From Nitrospirota bacterium (lineage in GTDB: Bacteria > Nitrospirota_A > Leptospirillia > Leptospirillales > Leptospirillaceae): a stretch of 11,360 bases of DNA. The notes below the pieces were generated by a model. That model searched no databases, was not told the origin of the DNA, and saw only the letters and a program-made list of their open reading frames with translations. A program made the position numbers and the translations under genes. Positions 7,130 to 11,360 of the stretch are shown piece after piece (position 1 is the first letter of the stretch; every line of letters starts with the position of its first letter). The DNA lies in NCBI GenBank assembly GCA_027415455.1, contig DAIBSV010000060.1, positions 1-11,360 on the forward strand, in the 5' to 3' direction.

Positions 7130-8221
7130 CTACCCTGCTGTCGTGGGCCGGAAGGAATTTCCGGGGAGAATTTCCTTGAGTCTCCGCATCAGTCTCGGAC
7201 CGGCCGGAAGATCCGGAAGCGGGACGAAGCCCCGGGCGGTGGTGTAGGCGGGCGCCTGCCCCCGGGTCAGGACCCACACGGCCAGATGCCGCACCCGGTC
7301 CATCGTCGCCTCCGGAAGGTCGGGGCTCACCATCCAGAACTCGACCCCCGTCACCGGCCAGGCGCCGGGGTCTTTTCCCCCGCCCACCAGGGAGCGGTTG
7401 AAGCCGTCGGGGAAGACCATCCGCCCCCCCCTCCTCTCCGCCGCTTTTCCGATCGCCCGGACAGAGGGAGCCACCATCCGCCGGGCATCGTTTTCTAGCG
7501 CCACAGGAACAAGCTTCGAGCGGCGAAGCCACCCCAGCCCCACATAGCCGATCGTCCCTTCCCGGGCGCGAACCGCGGACACCAGGGCCCGCGAGCCGGA
7601 AACGGCGAAGACTTTGGCCCTGCGGGGCCATTCCGGCAGAGGTTCCCGCCCAACGTTGTCCCGCCACCACCGGCAGGTATGGGCCAGATAGTCGGTAAGG
7701 AGGTAGGTCGTTCCCGAGGCGTCGGCGCGCACCACCGGCAGGACCGGAAGATGGGGGAGAGACCGTCCGGGATTCTTCCGAATGATCCGGGGATCGTCCC
7801 AGAAGGCGATTCGCCCCGAGAGAAGGCGGGAGAGGAGCGGGCCGTCAAGCCTCAGGGGCGCGCGACCGAAGGAGGGAGGAAGATTCACCACCGGCACCAC
7901 CCCCTCGAGCGCCACCGGAATGAGAACGATGTTCCCTTTTTTGGCGAGGGTCCTGGAGGAGAGATAAATGTCGGAGGCCCCGATGGAGACGTCTCCTTCG
8001 GACGTTCCCGCGATGCCGGCCCCGGATCCGGGCGCCGCCACCCGGATCCGCACCCCCGGGTGAGTCCGCTCATACCCCCGGGCCCAATTCAGGTTCGCGG
8101 GGTAAAGCATGGAGGATCCGGAAAGGATGAGCTCCTCGCCGTGGGCGGAAGGCACAATCCCGGAAATTCCAGCCAGAAAAGCCAGAGCCGTCCAGAGGCG
8201 CAAGGAATGAAGTGTAGCCAT
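7130..8221 (-). CDS. PstS-type phosphate-binding periplasmic protein (orphan)
   Basis: A 363-residue secreted binding protein. Residues 1-28 form a signal peptide (basic start, hydrophobic 9-22, likely cleavage after SAHG). The phosphate-binding loops of PstS are all recognisable: LSGSSMLYP (33-41), PGSGAGI (64-70), GDVSIGASD (76-84), and RADASGTT (165-172), which lies before the TDYL block. The segment FWDDPRIIRKNP (140-151) is the usual WnDP.I..Np motif. In known systems such a protein delivers phosphate to PstCAB, but no pstC, pstA or pstB is present here; instead the next gene is an amino-acid permease. It may serve a transport complex elsewhere or bind another oxyanion. The start is supported by GGGAGG six bases before the ATG. 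It lies 15 bases after the small membrane protein gene. Confidence 0.85.
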   Translation of the reverse strand: MATLHSLRLWTALAFLAGISGIVPSAHGEELILSGSSMLYPANLNWARGYERTHPGVRIRVAAPGSGAGIAGTSEGDVSIGASDIYLSSRTLAKKGNIVLIPVALEGVVPVVNLPPSFGRAPLRLDGPLLSRLLSGRIAFWDDPRIIRKNPGRSLPHLPVLPVVRADASGTTYLLTDYLAHTCRWWRDNVGREPLPEWPRRAKVFAVSGSRALVSAVRAREGTIGYVGLGWLRRSKLVPVALENDARRMVAPSVRAIGKAAERRGGRMVFPDGFNRSLVGGGKDPGAWPVTGVEFWMVSPDLPEATMDRVRHLAVWVLTRGQAPAYTTARGFVPLPDLPAGPRLMRRLKEILPGNSFRPTTAG

Positions 8222-8236
8222 GGGAACCTCCCGGAG

Positions 8237-8500
8237 CTATTCGGTTTTGTCCTTTTCCTCCCGGGAAGGGACGGCCTTTTTTCCCGTCCGGGGATTTTCC
8301 GGTTCGATCGGGCGGGGACGGGGAATGCCGAGCCCCGAAAGAAAGTATCCCGAGTAGAAGGTCGCGATCCCGAAGAGGAAGATCTTGAGAAGGACCATCA
8401 TCGTCATGCTCTGGATGAAGAAGAGCACCACGTCGGCGAAGGTCACGAGAAGGCCCACGAGCTGGAGTGCCCGTCCAAGGGGGTAGAGAAGGTCACGCAC
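8237..8500 (-). CDS. Small membrane protein, two predicted helices, function unknown
   Basis: An 87-residue protein with two hydrophobic stretches, LGRALQLVGLLVTFADVVLF (about 8-27) and MMVLLKIFLFGIATFYSGYF (about 33-52). A charged, proline-rich tail ending KAVPSREEKDKTE follows and probably lies in the cytoplasm. I chose the GTG at 8500 because GGAGGAG (8508-8514) sits seven bases upstream. The frame is open further back to 8542, but that part is only the end of the upstream gene in another frame. The GTG overlaps the upstream stop by eight bases, so the gene is translationally coupled to the siroheme-type gene. I do not recognise the family. Short proteins with this helix-helix-basic tail shape occur in several bacterial operons, but nothing here gives a function. 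Confidence 0.75.
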   Translation of the reverse strand: MRDLLYPLGRALQLVGLLVTFADVVLFFIQSMTMMVLLKIFLFGIATFYSGYFLSGLGIPRPRPIEPENPRTGKKAVPSREEKDKTE

Positions 8501-8951
8501 CGGTCTTCTCCTCCGCGATCGCCAAAAGGCAGCGGTCGGCAAGCCTCCGGGAGCGTTCTGGGTCCGGGGGACGGCAGGCCACCGCCACCACGACCGACTC
8601 CGCCTCCCGGACAGCCGGAACGGTCAGGCGGCGGAGGGCCGTCCGGGTCGCCACATTGGCGAGAGGAGCGCCGGAACGGGAGGCGATACGGTCGTTCACA
8701 CCGGGGTCGTTGGTCAGCGCGAAGACCAGGCGGAACGAGGCCTCGTCCCCTTCAAGATAGGACCGGCGAAGCCAGAGAATCTCTCCGGACCCCGCGAGGC
8801 GGACGATCTCCGGCTGGGCCTCGGGCGAAATCACTGTCACACGGGCTCCCGCCTCGAGAAGGCGCAGCACCCTCCGGCGGGCGACGGCTCCCCCGCCCAC
8901 GACCAGGACGGGCTCCCCCGAGAGATCGGCAAAAAGCGGAAAGAACCCCAT
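8493..8951 (-). CDS. Short precorrin-2 dehydrogenase-like protein (siroheme synthase N-domain)
   Basis: A 152-residue protein resembling the NAD-binding domain of CysG, Met8p and SirC, which oxidise precorrin-2 to sirohydrochlorin for siroheme. It opens with MGFFPLFADLSGEPVLVVGG (1-20), including GGGAVARRR (19-27), the Rossmann glycine motif of this family, and LTNDPGVNDRIA (79-90) as the second NAD-side element. Two things are unusual. The block that normally reads NVVD(D/A), whose Asp is catalytic in CysG and Met8p, is NVATRT here (99-104), so that Asp is missing. The protein also stops about 50 or more residues short of the usual dimerisation/C-terminal helical domain. The ATG at 8951 overlaps the bamD stop as TGATG, with a GGAGGGG ribosome site about 10 bases upstream. 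It may be a divergent enzyme using other residues, or a binding or regulatory protein. No other tetrapyrrole gene is in view. Confidence 0.75.
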   Translation of the reverse strand: MGFFPLFADLSGEPVLVVGGGAVARRRVLRLLEAGARVTVISPEAQPEIVRLAGSGEILWLRRSYLEGDEASFRLVFALTNDPGVNDRIASRSGAPLANVATRTALRRLTVPAVREAESVVVAVACRPPDPERSRRLADRCLLAIAEEKTGA

Positions 8952-9679
8952 CAGAGATATCCCCTCCTCTTCCAGTAGTCGAGCAGGATCGCCGCCCGTC
9001 CGGCATAGGGGGACCCCTTTCCCTCGCGGACGATGGTCCGCATCATCGAGGCCGCCTTCTTCCGCTTCTTTTCCCGGAAGAGAGACTTTGCATACCAGAA
9101 CTGGGCCCGGGAATAGATCTTCGAGTCGGGATACTTGAGCAGGATCGAATGGAAGCGGTATGCGGCCGCCTTGAAGAACTTGGTCCGATAGTAAAAATGG
9201 CCCACGTAGAAGTGGAGCGCGGCCTTCCTCTCCCGGCAGAAGGCGATCTTCTTTTCCGCCTTCGCCACATAGGGGGAGTCGGGATACTCGTCGACCACCT
9301 TCTGGAAGTCGGCCAGGGACTTCTCCGTCGGAGTCGGGTCCCGGTCCACCTTTCCGATCTGGTAGAAGTCGCACATCCCGATCCTGTATTGGGCGAAGGC
9401 CGCGAGGGGATGGGTCGGATGGAGTTCGAGAAAGCGCTTGTATTCGCCACGGGCCTCGATGAAGTCTCCCTTGAAGTAGAAGCGGGAGGCCTCGTCCAGA
9501 AGGGCCGATGTTCCGAAGACCTTCGTCCGGAAGGAGTGGGTCGGTTCGTCCTTGGGAAGGATGTTGGTAAAGGGATTGTATTTCTGGAAGGTGTCGCTGA
9601 GGCTCGCGCATCCCCCCAGCCCCACGATCATGACGGCCCCCGCCAGGAACCCGGCCCAACGCCTTCTCGTCTCCCCCAC
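8951..9679 (-). CDS. bamD: Outer membrane protein assembly lipoprotein BamD (ComL/YfiO)
   Basis: A 242-residue lipoprotein of the BAM complex, which folds beta-barrel proteins into the outer membrane. Residues 1-23 are a lipoprotein signal peptide with lipobox LGGC (Cys24 is the lipidated residue). Five TPR-like helix pairs follow: ALLDEASRFYFKGDFIEARGEY region (59-80), HPTHPLAAFAQYRIGMCDFY (87-106), YPDSPYVAKAEKKIAFCRE (132-150), YVGHFYYRTKFFKAAAYRF (158-176) and YPDSKIYSRAQFWYAKSL (183-200). The repeated YPDS loops are typical of the family. The start is GTG at 9679 rather than the ATG at 9736: AAGGAGG lies nine bases upstream, and only this start puts the basic n-region at the N-terminus. 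It is the first gene of the five-gene minus-strand unit. Confidence 0.88.
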   Translation of the reverse strand: MGETRRRWAGFLAGAVMIVGLGGCASLSDTFQKYNPFTNILPKDEPTHSFRTKVFGTSALLDEASRFYFKGDFIEARGEYKRFLELHPTHPLAAFAQYRIGMCDFYQIGKVDRDPTPTEKSLADFQKVVDEYPDSPYVAKAEKKIAFCRERKAALHFYVGHFYYRTKFFKAAAYRFHSILLKYPDSKIYSRAQFWYAKSLFREKKRKKAASMMRTIVREGKGSPYAGRAAILLDYWKRRGYL

Positions 9680-9688
9680 CCCGTTATT

Positions 9689-9695
9689 CCTCCTT
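9689..9695 (-). promoter_or_regulatory. Ribosome binding site that decides the bamD GTG start
   Basis: AAGGAGG on the minus strand, nine bases before the GTG at 9679. It favours this start over the ATG at 9736, whose extra 19 residues would place a basic, cysteine-containing stretch ahead of the lipoprotein signal. Confidence 0.75.
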
Positions 9696-9722
9696 GACGG
9701 CCTCCCATTCCGGCCGCAAAAT
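9694..9722 (+). promoter_or_regulatory. Candidate sigma70-type promoter for the KAS III-like gene
   Basis: TTGACG (9694-9699) and CAAAAT (9717-9722) are 17 bases apart, 5/6 and 4/6 matches to consensus. Transcription would start near 9729, leaving a leader of about 35 bases. The -35 hexamer overlaps the bamD ribosome site on the other strand. Only sequence matching supports it. Confidence 0.4.
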
Positions 9723-9764
9723 GACAGACATGACAATCCGATCGAACTTCATCCGAAAACGTCC

Positions 9765-10736
9765 ATGACGACGCGCGCGGTCTATCTCCGGGCCCTGGGA
9801 TGGGCTACAGGATCCCGGCTCCTAGACAACCTGGAACTGTCCGGTCTCACCGGAACCGCCCCCGAGGCCATCCTCCGCCTCACCGGTATCCGGACCCGGG
9901 CCTACGCCCCTTTCGAGGACGAGGTGGATCTGGCGGTCCGCGCCGCAACGGATCTCCTCCACCGTCTCGACTGTCCCGTAAAACCGGACTTTCTTCTTGC
10001 GGCCACCACCACGCCCCAAAGCTTCATCCCGTCCACCGCCGCCCGGATCTCCTCCCGCCTCTATCCCGACGGGGGACCACCCGTCCTGGACGTGGGCGGC
10101 TCCTGCGCCGCGTTCATGACCGGCCTCTTCACGGCGCGAAGCCTGATCGCCGCCGGCGCGGCCCGGAACATCCTGCTCGTCAACACGGAGCGAAAGACCG
10201 GCCACGTCTGCCCCGTCCATTCTCCGGAGACGGCGCTCCTCTTCGGCGACGGCGCCGCGGCGGCCTGGATCACGGATGACCCGGGCCAGGGGGACCGGGC
10301 CTGTCTCCTTCGGGAAATCCGGATCGGCGCCGACGGGACCCAGGCTCCCCTCATCGCCTACGCTCCGGACCCCCTGACCGGCCGCAAGATCCTGTCCATG
10401 GATGGACCTGCCCTCTTCCGGAGGGCTGTCCGGACGCTTTCCCGGGAGATCGGGCGCCTTCTCCGGGACCACGGCCTGACTCCCGGAGAGTCCGGGGCCT
10501 TTATTCTTCACCAGGCCAACGGCCGCATTCTGGACGGGATCGCCGCCCGCCTTAAGATTCCGGAAGAGTGGTTCCCCCGGACGGTGTCCGTCTATGGTAA
10601 CACGTCTTCGGCCAGTCTGGGGATCACCCTGGGGGAATTTCTGGAAAAAACCCCGGATCCGCTCTCCCGTCCCCTCGTTCTGGGGGCCATCGGCGGTGGG
10701 ATCACCTGGGGGGTGGGGCTTCTGGATCCGGTCTGA
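9765..10736 (+). CDS. 3-oxoacyl-ACP synthase III-like (thiolase-fold condensing enzyme)
   Basis: A 323-residue condensing enzyme of KAS III (FabH-like) type, which joins an acyl-CoA starter with a malonyl-ACP extender. The catalytic triad is complete: Cys114 in VGGSCAAFMTG (110-120), His249 in FILHQANGRI (246-255) and Asn279 in VYGNTSSASLG (276-286). The N-terminal lobe has the family's RLTGIRTR (38-45), and the last Gly-rich strand is LGAIGGGITWG (306-316). Length is normal. The ATG at 9765 is chosen because it gives the correct N-terminus, but no ribosome binding site precedes it, so leaderless or weak initiation is possible; the longer upstream open frame is antisense to bamD. No fab or polyketide genes are adjacent, so it could be housekeeping FabH or a specialised KAS III such as those making modified lipids. 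It is transcribed divergently from bamD. Confidence 0.85.
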   Translation: MTTRAVYLRALGWATGSRLLDNLELSGLTGTAPEAILRLTGIRTRAYAPFEDEVDLAVRAATDLLHRLDCPVKPDFLLAATTTPQSFIPSTAARISSRLYPDGGPPVLDVGGSCAAFMTGLFTARSLIAAGAARNILLVNTERKTGHVCPVHSPETALLFGDGAAAAWITDDPGQGDRACLLREIRIGADGTQAPLIAYAPDPLTGRKILSMDGPALFRRAVRTLSREIGRLLRDHGLTPGESGAFILHQANGRILDGIAARLKIPEEWFPRTVSVYGNTSSASLGITLGEFLEKTPDPLSRPLVLGAIGGGITWGVGLLDPV

Positions 10737-10750
10737 GGAATTGTCCAAAG

Positions 10751-10960
10751 TCACAGGGCGGAAGGAAGGTCGGTCTTTGCAAAATCCTTTCCCTTGAAAA
10801 GGAGCGGTTCTCCTGTCGCCTTGGACAAGTCGTAGGAAAAACAGTCACCAAAATTCAATCCGGCCGCATGGCGCCCTTTCCCGTAGCGCCACCACGCCTC
10901 CAGGGCGATGCGGACGATCTCCTCGGTCACCGGAGAGACCAGGATACTGGCCCTTCGCTT
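10751..10960 (-). pseudogene. VapC-type PIN toxin, C-terminal fragment cut by the IS200/IS605 element
   Basis: The last 67 codons before the TAA/TGA at 10751-10753 read as the C-terminal half of a VapC toxin: SPVTEEIVRIALEAW, then RYGKGRHAAGLNFGDCFSYD and GEPLLFKGKDFAKTDL. LNFGDCF carries the conserved Asp and the short ...GKDFAKTD block is the usual C-terminus. VapC toxins are Mg-dependent ribonucleases normally held by VapB. The N-terminal half, with the first Asp, is replaced by non-coding DNA and then tnpB. The similarity starts within a few codons of the proposed end of the IS200/IS605 element, so insertion into vapC explains the break, with the missing half expected beyond the right edge. 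The open frame continues upstream through the element, but that part shows no similarity. The stop is 14 bases from the stop of the KAS III gene, which converges on it. Confidence 0.8.
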
Positions 10961-10965
10961 GACAT

Positions 10966-11076
10966 CCTCCCCTTCCTCTCGCCTCGCTCGCCTTGATCGC
11001 GGAAAGGAAGACGATTCCTTCCTGCCAACTCCCCTTTTGGAGACGGGGATGGATCGGACGGCCTGAACGGTCAGGC
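10966..11076 (-). ncRNA. Probable TnpB guide (omega) RNA scaffold / right-end hairpins
   Basis: From the tnpB stop to the element end the minus-strand RNA can form three hairpins. GCCTGA-CCGT-TCAGGC (11061-11076) contains the tnpB stop. TCTCC-AAAA-GGGGA (11030-11043) is the second. An 11-pair stem joins TCTTCCTTTCC (11001-11011) with GGAAGGGGAGG (10966-10976), around a 24-base loop. Four of the 11 pairs are G-U, which can form only in this strand's RNA and not in the opposite strand. In TnpB systems the omega RNA is the end of the tnpB transcript plus the right end, followed by a guide of roughly 16-20 bases. Here the guide would start right after TCAA, with GCGAAGGGCCAGTATC of the vapC remnant. 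RNA status is inferred from structure. Confidence 0.5.
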
Positions 11077-11360
11077 CGCCTGCTCGGAGGACGGATCCCC
11101 CGAACAGGCGCTGCGGGCGTGCCCCGCCCTGAGTATATTTTTCTCGGCGTTCGCGTCCGCATGGTCGCAATAATCGCAGGCGACGCACCGGAACGTGGAC
11201 TGATCCGGCCGGTTCTCCGCCGACACGTGTCCGCAGGCGAAACAGGTCCGGGAGGTGTTCCGGGGATCGACCCGGACCAGGCGGCCTCCATTCCGTTCCA
11301 GCCTGTATTCCAGCAGGGACAGGAACGTTCCCCATCCCTGCGACAGGATGGAGCGGTTGA
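11071..11360 (-). CDS. tnpB: TnpB RNA-guided nuclease, C-terminal part (partial at window edge)
   Basis: The visible 96 residues are the C-terminus of a TnpB/OrfB protein of the IS200/IS605 group, an RNA-guided endonuclease related to Cas12. They contain a four-cysteine zinc ribbon (TCFACGH ... FRCVACDYC) embedded in the third RuvC region. DHADANAEKNIL carries the last RuvC acidic residue (HAD-Asp), and SILSQGWGTFLSLLEYRL forms the helix before VDPRNTSRTC. The CVAC pair is followed by an extra Cys (DYC), a variation on the usual CG. The tail (AGHARSACSGD...) ends with a TGA at 11071-11073, so the C-terminus is intact. The N-terminal domains and the first two RuvC residues lie beyond the window, so activity cannot be judged. 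Confidence 0.88.
   Translation of the reverse strand, partial: NRSILSQGWGTFLSLLEYRLERNGGRLVRVDPRNTSRTCFACGHVSAENRPDQSTFRCVACDYCDHADANAEKNILRAGHARSACSGDPSSEQAA

Larger units (their letters stand above)
10959..11360 (-). mobile_element. IS200/IS605-type element, right end and tnpB C-terminus (partial)
   Basis: The right edge is filled by one IS200/IS605 (IS1341-like) element read on the minus strand. It comprises the 3' part of tnpB, then about 110 non-coding bases with hairpins, ending in a GGGGAGGATGTCAA motif (TCAA at 10959-10962). A TCAA or similar tetranucleotide at the right end and subterminal hairpins in place of inverted repeats are typical for this family, which moves as single-stranded circles without target duplication. 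Downstream is the vapC remnant, which is the likely target. No tnpA is visible; it would lie outside the window if present. Confidence 0.7.

Noticed and set aside
8952..9659. N-terminal extension of the siroheme-type gene to 9659
   Set aside because: The extension is bamD out of frame. The ATG at 8951 has a ribosome site and begins right at the conserved N-terminus.
5738..9697. Long plus-strand open frames opposite the permease, pstS, small protein and bamD genes
   Set aside because: Same antisense artefact: charged, Pro/Arg/Gly-rich translations with no domain, while the minus strand has clear families and ribosome sites.
9552..9764. Upstream start for the KAS III gene at 9552
   Set aside because: It would overlap the bamD coding start on the other strand and add residues unlike any condensing enzyme. 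The ATG at 9765 fits the family N-terminus.
1..11360. CRISPR arrays or rRNA genes
   Set aside because: No regularly spaced repeats and no rRNA-like sequence were seen on reading through the window.

Overview
The window is GC-rich with dense gene packing, and it comes from a Gram-negative bacterium: it encodes a BamD outer-membrane assembly lipoprotein and a periplasmic PstS-type binding protein. The mix of genes (GH15 glucoamylase, an APC permease of a type common in acidophiles, VapC and PIN remnants, TnpB) would fit a Nitrospirota-type acidophile such as Leptospirillum. That assignment is a weak inference, and no marker gene here proves it.

Left part (1-1414): the right end of an integrated mobile region. 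An IS3-type DDE transposase (DD35E triad visible) runs in from the left edge. Its element appears to end near 701, and directly after it comes the catalytic half of a tyrosine recombinase that has lost its N-terminal half. The integrase frame runs without a stop into a tRNA-Leu(GAG) gene on the opposite strand. The integrase abuts the 3' end of the tRNA, which is the standard layout of an island inserted at a tRNA attachment site. The tRNA has its own good sigma70-type promoter and an encoded CCA.

Middle part (1483-9679): ordinary chromosomal-looking genes, all on the minus strand. Reading in the direction of transcription, the first group is bamD, a short precorrin-2 dehydrogenase-like protein, a two-helix membrane protein, an orphan pstS-like gene and an APC amino-acid permease. 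Their junctions are overlaps or gaps of 15 bases or less, so they look like one operon. After about 400 bases, which hold a plus-strand fragment of a PIN-domain toxin, comes a second pair: a cytosolic GH15 glucoamylase and a 12-helix MFS transporter, joined by an ATGA stop/start overlap.

Right part (9680-11360): a KAS III-type thiolase-fold enzyme with a complete Cys-His-Asn triad is transcribed divergently from bamD, with a candidate promoter between them. Convergent with it is the C-terminal third of a VapC toxin, cut at the right end of an IS200/IS605-type element. The C-terminal part of that element's TnpB (zinc ribbon and last RuvC motif) fills the right edge. The roughly 110 bases between the tnpB stop and the element end fold into hairpins whose longest stem relies on G-U pairs only available in the minus-strand RNA. 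This is what an omega (guide) RNA scaffold would look like, and its guide would be read from the vapC remnant.

The unusual points are the probable omega RNA, the siroheme-type protein lacking its expected catalytic Asp, the two unrelated PIN toxin fragments, the integrase/tRNA junction broken by an IS, and the coupling of glucoamylase to an MFS carrier and of pstS to an amino-acid permease. No complete new defence or biosynthetic system is evident.
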